Source of the DNA: Rhizobium leguminosarum
GTDB lineage: Bacteria; Pseudomonadota; Alphaproteobacteria; Rhizobiales; Rhizobiaceae
Assembly (NCBI RefSeq): GCF_004123835.1
Contig: NZ_MZMU01000012.1
Coordinates: forward strand, 372,001 to 436,000
Length of the DNA stretch: 64,000 nucleotides
Direction: 5' to 3'
Positions 15,844 to 24,724 of the stretch are shown here, one piece after another (position 1 is the stretch's first letter; the number at the start of each line of letters is the position of its first letter). The translations under genes were made by a program, and so were the position numbers. The notes under the pieces were generated by a model. The model did not search any database, was not told the origin of the DNA, and saw only the letters and a program-made list of their open reading frames with translations.

Positions 15844-16596
15844 ATGCCCGCCAAACTCTCCGTGAACCTCAACGCCGTCGCCATGCTGCGCAACCGGCGC
15901 GACCTGCCCTGGCCGAGCGTCGAAGCGCTCGGGCGTATCGCGCTGAAATCCGGTGCGAGCGGCCTGACGGTGCATCCGCGCCCCGACCAGCGGCACATCC
16001 GTTTCTCCGATCTGCCCGTCATCCGAAACCTGATCGATGACGAGTTCCCCAAGGCCGAGTTCAATATCGAGGGTTATCCGACCGAAGAATTCTTCGAGCT
16101 CTGCGCCGGGGTAGCACCCGAGCAGGTGACGCTGGTGCCTGACGATCCCGCGCAGGCGACCTCCGATCACGGCTGGGATTTCCGTAAGCACCAGGCGTTC
16201 CTGACCGATGCCGTCGCGCGGCTGAAGACGATGGGATGCCGGGTGTCGCTATTTGCCGACGGCGATGGCGATGCAGAAGCGGTTGATATCGCCAAGGCGG
16301 TCGGCGCCGACCGGATCGAGCTCTATACCGGCCCCTATGGTGGCTGCTTTGACGCGCCGGAACGGGCGGCCCCGATTCTCGAAGCGCTCGAACGGACGGC
16401 CGATGCAGCCCTTGCAATCGGCCTCGCCGTCAATGCTGGCCATGACCTGACGGTGGCGAACCTGCCCGCGCTGGTGAAGCGCATTCCGGCGCTCGCCGAA
16501 GTCTCGATCGGTCACGGGCTGACCGCCGATGCGCTGGAATACGGTATGGCGGAAACGGTGCGCCGTTTCTGCCAGGCTTGCGGGCAGGTGGTTTGA
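15844..16596 (+). CDS. pdxJ: Pyridoxine 5'-phosphate synthase
   Basis: A 250-residue TIM-barrel enzyme that condenses 1-deoxyxylulose 5-phosphate with 3-amino-2-oxopropyl phosphate to make pyridoxine 5'-phosphate, the last ring-forming step of vitamin B6 synthesis. Family signatures are clear: KLSVNLNAVAMLRNRR at the start, GLTVHPRPDQRHI (catalytic His region), EFNIEGYPTEEF, VTLVPDDPAQATSDHGWD, ELYTGPY and VNAGHDLT. ATG 15844 gives the usual N-terminus; an ATG 12 bases upstream is possible. It is a single gene; the usual neighbour acpS is not present here. Confidence 0.96.
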   Translation: MPAKLSVNLNAVAMLRNRRDLPWPSVEALGRIALKSGASGLTVHPRPDQRHIRFSDLPVIRNLIDDEFPKAEFNIEGYPTEEFFELCAGVAPEQVTLVPDDPAQATSDHGWDFRKHQAFLTDAVARLKTMGCRVSLFADGDGDAEAVDIAKAVGADRIELYTGPYGGCFDAPERAAPILEALERTADAALAIGLAVNAGHDLTVANLPALVKRIPALAEVSIGHGLTADALEYGMAETVRRFCQACGQVV

Positions 16597-16662
16597 CGGC
16601 CAACTCGTCCGTTGCCTCGGGCTCTAACGGATGGGAGAGGAATACGGCGCTGCTACGAGTCT

Positions 16663-16816
16663 CTTCTCCCCCAGCGGGGAGAAGGTGCCGGCAGGCGGTT
16701 GAGGGGGTGAGCGGCAGAGCCGCGAATGCGCTGAGCGAGAGCGAAGGGCAATGAATGGTGTGCCGTGCAGCCCCCTCATCCGACCCTTCGGGCCACCTTC
16801 TCCCCGCTGGGGAGAA
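16663..16816. repeat. RIME-like palindromic intergenic element, copy 2
   Basis: About 154 bases with the same CTTCTCCC-type terminal palindromes as the copy at 2806, in the same orientation. The middle differs by small substitutions and a few bases of length. It fills most of the gap after pdxJ; the remaining part (16817-16948) shows no gene. Confidence 0.9.
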
Positions 16817-16948
16817 GAGGGAGCCCGGACGTCAGTCAATTCGCAAGATAGCTCTCTCGAATCCGCTTCGACGTAAGTGGCTCATTTGACGTGAAGTTTT
16901 CTCACGCGCATTGCATCCCTGCGATGTTGCGCAGGGATGCAGGAGAGA

Positions 16949-17857
16949 TCAATGACCTGCGGCATTGCCTGACGCCGTCAACGCAGCCTTATGCTCCACG
17001 AAGAAGTCCTTCAGCGGCTGCGGCGGTTTGCCGGTCAGCTTGGTGAAGTCTTCGGTGACGATGTCGAACTTGCCGGCGCGAGTGTTGGCGTCGGCAGAAA
17101 CCAGCATGTCGGCGACGAAACCGGGAAGGCCGGCGCTGCGCATGCCCTGGCCGAGCTGTTCGTCGGTGACGTCGACGACCTCGAGCGGCTTGCCGGCGAC
17201 ATCGGAGACGATGGCGGCGATCTGCCGGTTGTTCAGTGATTGCGCACCGGTCAGCGTATAGGTGGCGCTGGTCGAGGTGCCGGAGGCAAGGGCTGCGGCG
17301 ATCGCCAGGGCGCAGTCGTCACGCGAGATGGTCGAGACCTTGCCGTCACCCGTGGCGCTATACCATTTGCCGCCCTGCAGGTTGTGCGGCATGCCGTGCA
17401 GGTAATTGTCGTGATACCAGGCATCGCGGATGATCGCATAGGCGATGCCGCTTGCCTTGATGGCGTTTTCGCTGCCGAGATGATCGGGCGCGAAGGTGAC
17501 GAGCGAATCGTCCGGCGCCGGCATCGAGGTATAGGCGATGTGCTTGACTCCTGATTTGACGGCCGCCGCAACGGCGCCCTTGTGCTGGGCGAGGCGCTTG
17601 CCGGGAGTGTCGAGCGCATCGGTGCTGATGATCAGCAGCCGGTCGACACCGGCGAAAGCCTTTTCCAGGCCTGCCGGGTCATCGAAATCGGCCTTGCGGA
17701 TAACGACGCCCTTGTTGTCGAGCTCGGAAAGCTTTTCCGGCTGGCGCGTTGCCGCGACAATGTTGTCGGGAGCGACCTTGTAGGTCTCGATGAGGTGATG
17801 GATGACACGCTGGCCGAGCTGTCCGGCAGCGCCGGTGACCAGGATGGTTTCGCTCAT
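16949..17857 (-). CDS. NmrA-type NAD(P)H:quinone oxidoreductase-like protein (QorB/YtfG type)
   Basis: A 302-residue atypical SDR. The N-terminal loop is VTGAAGQLGQRVI at residues 6-18. The body matches the QorB/YtfG plan: ATRQPEKLSELDNKGVVIRKADFDDP, then IRDAWYHDNYLHGMP. These enzymes reduce quinones with NAD(P)H. It is divergent from a HxlR regulator with one conserved N-terminal Cys, the same arrangement as ytfG/ytfH. That context is the main support for the quinone-reductase reading. Confidence 0.85.
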   Translation of the reverse strand: MSETILVTGAAGQLGQRVIHHLIETYKVAPDNIVAATRQPEKLSELDNKGVVIRKADFDDPAGLEKAFAGVDRLLIISTDALDTPGKRLAQHKGAVAAAVKSGVKHIAYTSMPAPDDSLVTFAPDHLGSENAIKASGIAYAIIRDAWYHDNYLHGMPHNLQGGKWYSATGDGKVSTISRDDCALAIAAALASGTSTSATYTLTGAQSLNNRQIAAIVSDVAGKPLEVVDVTDEQLGQGMRSAGLPGFVADMLVSADANTRAGKFDIVTEDFTKLTGKPPQPLKDFFVEHKAALTASGNAAGH

Positions 17858-17980
17858 ACGTCGTTTCCTTCTGTGTTGTGCAGGTGGTCTCGAAAAGAGA
17901 GTAACACTAGAATAGGAATTGACTTGGCGGTGTAAAGGAGGCAGTTTTTCAGCTCTACGTTACCAAAAGGGAACCAGCAG

Positions 17981-18397
17981 ATGAGCGGTGCGGTCGTCAG
18001 TCTGAAGAACAGGGTGCCGGGGGCGCGGCGCGAGATCGATCTCGCCGGCCTGGATTTCGGCAATTGCCCGGTCAGGGACATGATGCAGCAGATCGGCGGC
18101 AAATGGTCGACGCTGCTACTCGAGGTGCTGGCGGATCGGCCTTATCGGTTTGGCGAGCTGCGGCGGATGATCCCCGATATTTCGCAGCGCATGCTGACGC
18201 AGACACTGCGCGACCTGCAGAGGGATGGTTATATCGACCGCGAGGTTTTCCCGACCAAGCCGCCGAGTGTGGAATATTCGATGACCGAACTTGGACGTTC
18301 GCTCTACCAGCCGCTGTCGCAGCTTCTGAACTGGGCGGAAGCGAACCATGATGCCGTCCGCGCCGCCCGTTCGCGATTCGATTCCGCCGATAGCTAG
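17981..18397 (+). CDS. HxlR-family regulator, QorR/YtfH type
   Basis: A 138-residue winged-helix protein with the HxlR core (NCPVRDMMQQIGGKWSTLLLEVLADRPYRFGELRRMIPDISQRMLTQTLRDLQRDGYIDREV). Cys29 lies in the N-terminal NCPV motif. In characterised QorR proteins the corresponding single Cys senses quinones or oxidants by disulfide formation. It is divergent from the quinone-reductase-like gene and likely represses it. It ends with a four-base overlap on the convergent MFS gene. Confidence 0.88.
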   Translation: MSGAVVSLKNRVPGARREIDLAGLDFGNCPVRDMMQQIGGKWSTLLLEVLADRPYRFGELRRMIPDISQRMLTQTLRDLQRDGYIDREVFPTKPPSVEYSMTELGRSLYQPLSQLLNWAEANHDAVRAARSRFDSADS

Positions 18398-19608
18398 GCT
18401 TCCTTGCCGCGCCCCTCCGTGAGGAAAAGCAGGAAGGCGAGCGCTGGAAAGGCGAAGCCTATCCAGGCGGTCATCGTCCAGCCGCCGGTCGCATAGGCCC
18501 AGCCGCCGACGGCCGAGCCGAGTGCGCCACCGGCAAAGAAGGTGGCCATGAAGAGGCCGTTGAGCCGGCTGCGATGTTCCGGGTTCAAGCCATAGATGGC
18601 GCGCTGGCCGCAGACGAGATTGGTCGTTACCCCGAAATCGAGCATGATCGCCGCCGCCGTCAGAAGCACGAGAGCGGTGAGCGAGCCGTCCCCCGCGAAA
18701 TGGCTGATCAGGAAAGAGGCCATGCCGAGCAGCATGGCAAGCGTCGAGGCGATCTTCGTCATGCCGCGGTCGGCAAGCCGGCCGGCGATCGGCGAAGCGA
18801 CGGCGCCGGCAGCACCTGCGAGGGCGAAGAGGGCAATGCCGTTCTGCGTCAGGCCGAAGGCCGGGCTGGCGAGCAGCAGCGGCGTCGTCGTCCAGAACAG
18901 GCTGAAGGCGCCGAACATGCCGGCCTGATAGAGTGCCCGGCGCTGCAGCACCCGCGAGGTGAGCGCCAGATGGCCCATGGAGGCGAGCAGTTCGCCGTAG
19001 CGTAGCCTGGTCGTCGGCCGGCGGACCGGCAGGTTGGCGCGGAGCACGACGGCGAGCACGAGCATGACGCCAGCGGTGACGTAATAGACCATATGCCAGG
19101 ACGAGGCTTCGGCGACGAAGCTTGCGAAGGGGCGGGCCAGCATGATGCCGCAGAGCAGGCCGCTCATGACGTTGCCGACGACCTGGCCGCGCGTTGCATC
19201 CGGCGCCATGTTGGCGGCGAAGGGAACCAGAACCTGAACTGCGACCGATGAAAGGCCGATAGAAAGCGAGGCGACGAGGAAGGCCGTGGGCGTCGAGGAC
19301 AGCGCCGCGCCGATGAGCGCAACGGCGGAGACGGCGATCAGCATCAGCACCAGACGGCGGTTTTCGGTGAGGTCGCCAAGCGGCACGATCAGCAGCAGGC
19401 CGAGGCCGTAGCCGATCTGCGTCAGCGTGACGATCAGGCCGGTAGCGGCAGGCGTGAAGCCGAGATCGGCGCTGATCGGGCCGGCGAGCGGCTGGCCGTA
19501 ATAGAGATTGGCGGCCACCAGTCCGCAGGCGGCAGCGAAAAGGAAGGTGAGCCAGGGGGATAGCGTCCTGGGAATGGCCTTGTCCGGCGTGGTGGCTGAA
19601 ACGCTCAT
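18394..19608 (-). CDS. Major facilitator superfamily transporter
   Basis: A 404-residue, 12-helix transporter of the drug/sugar efflux type. Conserved motif A is at GDLTENRRLVLM (after helix 2) and a related motif sits at IAGRLADRGMTK between helices 8 and 9. Transport of the unknown substrate is presumably driven by protons. Upstream on the same strand is a TetR regulator (gap about 110 bases), a common repressor/efflux pair. The substrate may be a toxic organic compound, which is inference. Confidence 0.88.
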   Translation of the reverse strand: MSVSATTPDKAIPRTLSPWLTFLFAAACGLVAANLYYGQPLAGPISADLGFTPAATGLIVTLTQIGYGLGLLLIVPLGDLTENRRLVLMLIAVSAVALIGAALSSTPTAFLVASLSIGLSSVAVQVLVPFAANMAPDATRGQVVGNVMSGLLCGIMLARPFASFVAEASSWHMVYYVTAGVMLVLAVVLRANLPVRRPTTRLRYGELLASMGHLALTSRVLQRRALYQAGMFGAFSLFWTTTPLLLASPAFGLTQNGIALFALAGAAGAVASPIAGRLADRGMTKIASTLAMLLGMASFLISHFAGDGSLTALVLLTAAAIMLDFGVTTNLVCGQRAIYGLNPEHRSRLNGLFMATFFAGGALGSAVGGWAYATGGWTMTAWIGFAFPALAFLLFLTEGRGKEA

Positions 19609-19718
19609 CGGGAACTCCGGTATTCAAAGACTGAAAGGATTGAATGCAAAAATGCTGGCTACGGCCACCCGATCCTTGACCGAATGCCGGTATTTCTCTC
19701 GTCCACGGTGTGGACTGT

Positions 19719-20342
19719 TCAGGTCACGAGCTTCATCGCGGCCTCAGCCGCGGACAGCATCTCTTCCCTGCTGCGTCCTGTTTTGCCGATGACGCGCAGG
19801 CCCTTGGTAAAGCAGAGGAAGGCGAGGGCGGCGGCATCCGGGTCTACCGTCTTCGGAATGGTGCCGTCTGCCTGGCCGATGCGGATGAGATCGGCCATCA
19901 GCTTTTCGTCCGCGGCAAAGGCCGTCACGACATGGGCAGCAGCTTCCTCGTCAAGCAGGGCGAAGTCGTTGGCGCCGCCAACGACGAGACAGCCTTTGCG
20001 GCCAGCTTCGCCATAGGAGAGCTCGGTATAATACATCACCATCTGGAAGACCTTCTCGCGACCGGTCTTTGCAGACGCGATCATCGCTTCCAGGCGCCGT
20101 CGGCCGAGTTTTCGATAATGGTCAAAAGCAGTGAGGAAGATACCGCGCTTATCCTTGAACGCCTTGTAGATGCTCCCCGAAGCAAGGCCCATTGCTTCGG
20201 TCAATTCGCTGATGGAGGCGGCGTGGTAGCCGCGTGCGGAAAAGACGCGCAGGGCTGCATCGAGTGCTGCGTCCATATCGAACTCGCGCGGACGGCCACG
20301 GCTGCGGGGCTTTGCTTCTGATGTGAGGGTGGCAACGGTCAT
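19719..20342 (-). CDS. TetR/AcrR-family transcriptional regulator
   Basis: A 207-residue regulator with an Arg-rich start (PRSRGRPREFD) and the HTH MDAALDAALRVFSARGYHAASISELTEAMGLASGSIYKAFKDKRGIFLTAF (about residues 23-73). The C-terminal ligand domain resembles TetR_C_6/7 types. The MFS gene lies downstream on the same strand and is the likely target. The 60-base gap before the gene is too short to show a clear operator. Confidence 0.88.
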   Translation of the reverse strand: MTVATLTSEAKPRSRGRPREFDMDAALDAALRVFSARGYHAASISELTEAMGLASGSIYKAFKDKRGIFLTAFDHYRKLGRRRLEAMIASAKTGREKVFQMVMYYTELSYGEAGRKGCLVVGGANDFALLDEEAAAHVVTAFAADEKLMADLIRIGQADGTIPKTVDPDAAALAFLCFTKGLRVIGKTGRSREEMLSAAEAAMKLVT

Positions 20343-20402
20343 GGCGCCTAATTAGGGAATGAGCGTTTCCAAATCAAGTGAAATTTCTGCGACGCAGCAA
20401 AT

Positions 20403-21314
20403 TTAGAGATCGAGCACCCAGTTCTGGCCGTTCGCCTCGGGGCCAAACATGCGATGTCTCTCCTCAGAGACAAGACGGAAGCCCGCCTTGACGTAAATGG
20501 CGCGGGCGGTTTCCAGCATGTCGTTGGTCCAGAGCGAGAGTTCGCGGTAGCCTTTCTGCCTGGAGAAGCGGATGCATTCGTCGACCAGCAGTTTGCCGAG
20601 CCCGAGGCCGCGGGCTGATTTGTCGACATAGAGCAGGCGGAGTTTGGCGATACCGTCGCCGTTGGTGACGAGGACGGAGCCGACATTGACGCCGCCGCGT
20701 TCGGCGATCCAGCAATATTCTTTGGCCGGATCGAAATTGGCGAGGAATTTTCCGGCGACCTCGGCGACCAGCGCCTCGAAGCGCAGATCCCAGCCATATT
20801 CTTCTGCGTAGAAGCGGCCCTGGCTCTGAACGATCCAGCCGATATCGCCGGCGCGGTGGGCGCGGATAACCGGCGCGGACTTTGCCGCCGGGTCGAGCAG
20901 GGCGCGGATCGTATGCATCGCGGAGACCGCTGCCTCTGGTTCGCCGGCGGCGAGATTGTCGAACCGGGCAGCGATCTGCGCATTGGCGCGCCGGCCGAGT
21001 TCTTCGAACTGCTCTCGTCCCCGGTCGGTGATAATAATGACCTGGCTGCGCAGGTCGGTCGGATCGGGGTTGGTCTCGACCAGCCCTTCAGCGCGGAAAC
21101 GCTTCAGGATGCGGCTGAGATAAGCGGCGTCGAGATGCAGGTCTCGGGCCAACGCCACGGCGCTGACGCCGTCATGCGAGCCGATCTCGAAGAGGATACG
21201 GGCATCGGTCAGCGTGAAGGGGGTGTCGAGATAGGCCTTGTTCAAGAGGCCGAGGAAGTTCGTGTAGAAGCGGTTGAAGTCGCGGGCGTTTTCGATAAGG
21301 GCGATATCGGACAT
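20403..21314 (-). CDS. MarR-GNAT bifunctional regulator/N-acetyltransferase
   Basis: A 303-residue fusion. Residues 1-145 are a MarR winged helix (NKAYLDTPFTLTDARILFEIGSHDGVSAVALARDLHLDAAYLSRILKRF, wing DPTDLRSQVIIITDRG). Residues about 155-303 are a GNAT acetyltransferase with the acetyl-CoA loop SARGLGLGKLLVDECI. Fusions of this kind are known in alphaproteobacteria, but the acetylated substrate is not. A perfect 11-base inverted repeat lies at 21507-21531 upstream. It is separated from the gene by a repeat element, so the leader is unusually long. Confidence 0.9.
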   Translation of the reverse strand: MSDIALIENARDFNRFYTNFLGLLNKAYLDTPFTLTDARILFEIGSHDGVSAVALARDLHLDAAYLSRILKRFRAEGLVETNPDPTDLRSQVIIITDRGREQFEELGRRANAQIAARFDNLAAGEPEAAVSAMHTIRALLDPAAKSAPVIRAHRAGDIGWIVQSQGRFYAEEYGWDLRFEALVAEVAGKFLANFDPAKEYCWIAERGGVNVGSVLVTNGDGIAKLRLLYVDKSARGLGLGKLLVDECIRFSRQKGYRELSLWTNDMLETARAIYVKAGFRLVSEERHRMFGPEANGQNWVLDL

Positions 21315-21367
21315 GATGATCTCCAGATGGAGATTTTTGCGAGGCGAAGTCGGCCAACTCCTCCTTC

Positions 21368-21444
21368 GTCATGCTCGAGCTTGTCCCGAGCATCTGCCTT
21401 CGGTCGATACGCGGCAGATCCTCGGCACAAGGCCGAGGATGACG
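21368..21444. repeat. Short inverted-arm repeat element, family 3
   Basis: The arms are GTCATGCTCGAGCTTGTCCC at 21368 and a partner region ending CCGAGGATGAC at about 21434-21444, with an inner CAGATC/GATCTG-like pair. This is the form of the common rhizobial element with GTCATCCTCGG-type ends. It lies in the leader of the MarR-GNAT gene, and GGAGATTTTTGC / GCAAAAATCTCC flank it at about 21329-21340 and 21478-21489. Confidence 0.6.
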
Positions 21445-21506
21445 CCGAGGAGAGAGCGAGGTGTCAGCAAACTGGCAAAAATCTCCAAACAGAGACTTTG
21501 TCGGGC

Positions 21507-21531
21507 ATTTAGTTGACTGGGTCAACTAAAT
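21507..21531. promoter_or_regulatory. Perfect MarR-type operator
   Basis: ATTTAGTTGAC-TGG-GTCAACTAAAT has eleven-base arms with no mismatch and a three-base spacer. The TTGAC/GTCAA core is usual for MarR-family sites. It lies between the stop of the racemase gene and the MarR-GNAT gene, about 190 bases before the latter. Confidence 0.7.
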
Positions 21532-21545
21532 TGTCAGTGCGACTT

Positions 21546-22265
21546 TCAGGCCGCTTCCTCTTTTGCCGCTTCGTCTGCGCGAAGCGCGAAATCGACCGCC
21601 GCCCGCGCATGGATCGCGGTGGTGTCGAAGCCCGGCAACGGCAGGTGGTCGGGGTCGAGGATCAGGCAGATTTCGGTGCAGCCGAGGATGATGCTATCGG
21701 CGCCATTCTCGACGGCGCGGGTAATCACCGCCATGAGCTTGTCGCGAGAGCTGTCGAGCACCTTGCCGGCGCAGAGTTCGTTGAAGATGATGTCGTGCAC
21801 GGTCGTGCGGTCGCCAGCATCGGGCACCATGATATCGAGGCCAAGGCTCTTCATACGGTTGCTGTAGAAGCCGTGCTCCATCGTGTAGCGGGTAGCAAGC
21901 AGCAGCGGGCGCTTGCGACCGGCCGCATGCAGCGATTTCGCCGTCTCATCGATGATGTGGATCAGTGGCACGGAGATCTTGTCTGCGACCTTGTCGGCGA
22001 TCAGATGCATGGTGTTGGTGCAGATGAGGATGCAGCCGGCACCGGCAATCTGCAGGCGCAGAGCCACATCGGCGAGGCGGTGGGCAGCCATATCCCAGTC
22101 GCCGGCCTTCTGAAGGGCGACGATCTCCTCGAAGTTGACCGAATGCAGGATGAGTTCGGCCGAGGCGAGGCCACCCTTGCGGTCACGCACCATCTCGTTG
22201 ACGAGGCGGTAGTAGACCGCCGAACTTTCGAAACTCATGCCGCCGATCAGTCCGATCGTTTCCAT
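21546..22265 (-). CDS. Aspartate/glutamate racemase family protein
   Basis: A 239-residue cofactor-independent racemase. The two catalytic cysteines of the family are present: Cys82 in ICTNTMH and Cys196 in LGCTEI. The start METIGLIGGMSFESSAVYY matches the YgeA/RacX branch, which works on aspartate, glutamate or other amino acids. It is divergent from an Lrp/AsnC regulator at 22422, so amino-acid-dependent control is likely. Substrate not resolved. Confidence 0.9.
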   Translation of the reverse strand: METIGLIGGMSFESSAVYYRLVNEMVRDRKGGLASAELILHSVNFEEIVALQKAGDWDMAAHRLADVALRLQIAGAGCILICTNTMHLIADKVADKISVPLIHIIDETAKSLHAAGRKRPLLLATRYTMEHGFYSNRMKSLGLDIMVPDAGDRTTVHDIIFNELCAGKVLDSSRDKLMAVITRAVENGADSIILGCTEICLILDPDHLPLPGFDTTAIHARAAVDFALRADEAAKEEAA

Positions 22266-22421
22266 TCTTCATGCTCTCCATGCTTCTGAACTTTCGAAAA
22301 TGATGCCGCAATCCCGACGCGGCGTGTTTGCTTTGTTTGTCTGCAGCGTCAGATACGTGATAGGATTTTGCGCCGTTTTATGAAATCCTGCAAAAAAGAG
22401 GCGAGAGGTTATGTTCGACAC

Positions 22422-22886
22422 ATGCTTGATGATCGCGACAGACGCATTCTAGACATGCTGCAAAAGGATGCGGGCATATCCGTGACCGATCTTGCCGAGC
22501 GCGTGGCGCTTTCGATATCGGCCTGCTCGCGGCGCATCCAGCGGCTGGAGGAGAGCGGCCATATCGCCCGGCGCATCGTCGTACTCGACCGGGAAAAGAT
22601 GGGCGTGCCGACGACAGTTTTCGCGCTGGTCAAGACGGCGCACCATTCCGACGAATGGACGGAAAGCTTCCGCCGGATCATCAGTGACATTCCCGAGATC
22701 GTCGAGGCGCACCGTCTGACTGGCAATCACGACTATATCCTGAAGATCGTGCTGCCGCGCGTCGAGCATTACGACGTGGTCTACAAGCAGATCGTGCGGA
22801 AGATCGAGCTTTTCGATGTTTCAGCGTCGATCTCGATGGAGCATCTGAAGGGCGGCACGGCGATCCCCGTCGGATATGCCGATTGA
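22422..22886 (+). CDS. Lrp/AsnC-family transcriptional regulator
   Basis: A regulator of about 154 residues. The HTH is DDRDRRILDMLQKDAGISVTDLAERVALSISACSRRIQRLEESGHIARRI (residues 2-51). A RAM/AsnC ligand domain follows (VEAHRLTGNHDYILKIVLP). I start at ATG 22422, which gives the family's normal N-terminus; earlier in-frame starts add an atypical basic tail. It is divergent from the Asp/Glu racemase, which it probably controls in response to an amino acid. Confidence 0.87.
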   Translation: MLDDRDRRILDMLQKDAGISVTDLAERVALSISACSRRIQRLEESGHIARRIVVLDREKMGVPTTVFALVKTAHHSDEWTESFRRIISDIPEIVEAHRLTGNHDYILKIVLPRVEHYDVVYKQIVRKIELFDVSASISMEHLKGGTAIPVGYAD

Positions 22887-22994
22887 GCAAGCTCCACCGA
22901 CCGGGATGCAGGGGAGCTATGCCGAAACGGCAGTTGCAACCTTCGCGGCGAGGGCCACATTGGCTTTGAGCGAAATGGCGCAAAGGGGTAGGTC

Positions 22995-24260
22995 ATGAGC
23001 GATCATCATGTCGTCGTTGTCGGCGGCGGTTTCGGCGGGCTGCAGCTCGTCAACGGGTTGAAGGGGGCGGGCGTCAAGATCACGCTGGTCGACCGGCGCA
23101 ATCACCATCTCTTCCAGCCGCTGCTCTATCAGGTGGCGACCACCATTCTTTCCACCTCGGAGATCGCCTGGCCGATCCGCCGCCTTTATGCCGACCGGCC
23201 TGACGTGACGGTGCTGCTCGGCGAGGTCACGGGCGTCGACAGTGGCGCGAAGACGGTTTCCTTACGCAACGGCATGACTCTTGGTTACGATACGCTGGTG
23301 TTGGCGACCGGAGCGACGCATGCCTATTTCGGCCATGACGAATGGGAGCCGGTGGCGCCGGGCCTGAAGACGCTGGAGGACGCGACGACGATCCGCCGGC
23401 GCGTGCTGCTCGCCTTCGAGAAGGCGGAGATGGAGAGCGATCCTGCCGTGCGCGATGCGCTTTTGACCTTCACCATCGTCGGGGCGGGGCCGACCGGTGT
23501 CGAGCTGGCCGGCATCATCGCCGAACTCGCGCATTTCACGCTGCCCAAGGAATTCCGCAACATCGATACGCGCAAGACCCGCGTCGTTCTGGTCGAAGCA
23601 GGCCCGCGGGTGCTGCCGACCTTCGCCGAAGAGCTTTCGGCCTATGCTCAGAAGGCGCTGGAGAAACTCGGGGTCGAGATCCATCTGGGCCAACCGGTGA
23701 CCGAGTGCAACGCCGACGGCGTGAAGATCGGCGAGACTTTCGTCGCCAGCCGGACGATCGTCTGGGCAGCCGGCGTCACCGCCTCGCCGGCGGCACGATG
23801 GCTCGGCGTGCCGGCCGACCGGGCAGGGCGCGTCGTGGTCGAGAAGGATCTGAGCGCGCCCGGTCTGCCCGACGTCTTCGTCGTCGGCGATACCGCATCG
23901 GTCATGCGCGAGGATGGCAAACCGGTGCCGGGCATTGCGCCCGCCGCCAAGCAGCAGGGCGGTTACGTCGCCAAAGTGATCCGCGCCCGCATATCGGGCA
24001 AACCGGCGCCGGCGCCTTTCCGTTACTGGCATCAGGGCAGCCTGGCGACGATCGGCAAGAGCGCTGCGATCATCGATTTTGGCCGGATCAAACTAAAGGG
24101 CTGGATCGCCTGGTGGATCTGGGGCCTTGCCCATATCTACTTCCTGATCGGCACCCGCTCGCGCTTCTCCGTCGCCTGGAGTTGGCTTTGGATCTACCTC
24201 AGCGGCCAGCACAGTGCCAGGCTGATCACCCAGCGGGAGACGTTGCGGGAGGAGGGGTAG
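22995..24260 (+). CDS. ndh: Type II NADH dehydrogenase
   Basis: A 421-residue flavoprotein that passes electrons from NADH to quinone without pumping protons. The FAD loop VVGGGFGGLQLV is at residues 8-19 and the NADH loop IVGAGPTGVELAG near 165-177. The FAD tail motif VFVVGDTAS lies near 295, followed by APAAKQQGGYVA. The C-terminal amphipathic/hydrophobic stretch KGWIAWWIWGLAHIYFLIG fits membrane attachment. It is a single gene, with an AGGGGTAGG ribosome binding site. Confidence 0.93.
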   Translation: MSDHHVVVVGGGFGGLQLVNGLKGAGVKITLVDRRNHHLFQPLLYQVATTILSTSEIAWPIRRLYADRPDVTVLLGEVTGVDSGAKTVSLRNGMTLGYDTLVLATGATHAYFGHDEWEPVAPGLKTLEDATTIRRRVLLAFEKAEMESDPAVRDALLTFTIVGAGPTGVELAGIIAELAHFTLPKEFRNIDTRKTRVVLVEAGPRVLPTFAEELSAYAQKALEKLGVEIHLGQPVTECNADGVKIGETFVASRTIVWAAGVTASPAARWLGVPADRAGRVVVEKDLSAPGLPDVFVVGDTASVMREDGKPVPGIAPAAKQQGGYVAKVIRARISGKPAPAPFRYWHQGSLATIGKSAAIIDFGRIKLKGWIAWWIWGLAHIYFLIGTRSRFSVAWSWLWIYLSGQHSARLITQRETLREEG

Positions 24261-24311
24261 ATATGCTGCGGTGCGTCCACGGCGATCCTGCCGTGCCCCC
24301 GGATGCGACGT

Positions 24312-24458
24312 CTCTCCGGCCTCATCCTGAGGCGCCCTCGAAGGACGGGGCCGGCCACTGGCGCTTCACCCGGTGATATCGGTATGCAGCACGCACCCAA
24401 CCACCCGCCCTCGTGGTTCGAGACGGCCCTGTGGGCCTCCTCACCATGAGGGCTGATC
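24312..24458. repeat. Long intergenic repeat, family 2, copy 2 (inverted)
   Basis: This matches 6677-6839 in the opposite orientation. Shared blocks include CTCATCCTGAGG at one end and CTCGTGGTTCGAGACGGCCC and CCTCCTCACCATGAGG toward the other. It occupies the gap between ndh and the leader of the ribosomal protection gene. Confidence 0.85.
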
Positions 24459-24613
24459 GTTGTGCCCTGGGGCGCACACGCTGACGGCCGGAGCCTCTAA
24501 GTAAGGACGCCTACGCTTGACACATCTTCCCACATCGCCTTAGCATCCCGCCCGCGTCTCCCAACCACCACCGCGGGTTACGCATCCAGCCGTATCAACG
24601 GGTAGAGGTTCCA

Positions 24614-24724
24614 ATGCGCCGATTCACTTCTCACGAAAATCACATTCGAAATTCTGAGAAGTTGGTGGTTCATGCGCACTTTGAATCTGGGCATCCTCGC
24701 CCATGTGGATGCGGGCAAGACTAG
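24614..24724 (+). CDS. Possible 36-codon leader peptide
   Basis: A short frame starts at ATG 24614 with GAGG at 24605-24608 (spacing five). It reads MRRFTSHENHIRNSEKL onward and ends at TAG 24722-24724, overlapping the first 18 codons of the ribosomal protection gene in another frame. A perfect inverted repeat (24626-24633 / 24655-24662) lies inside it. Many tetracycline-type ribosomal protection genes have regulatory leaders, but this peptide has no known relative and could be chance. Confidence 0.35.
   Translation: MRRFTSHENHIRNSEKLVVHAHFESGHPRPCGCGQD

Noticed and set aside
17858..17980. Operator for the QorR-like regulator
   Set aside because: I could not find an inverted repeat good enough to name between the divergent genes.
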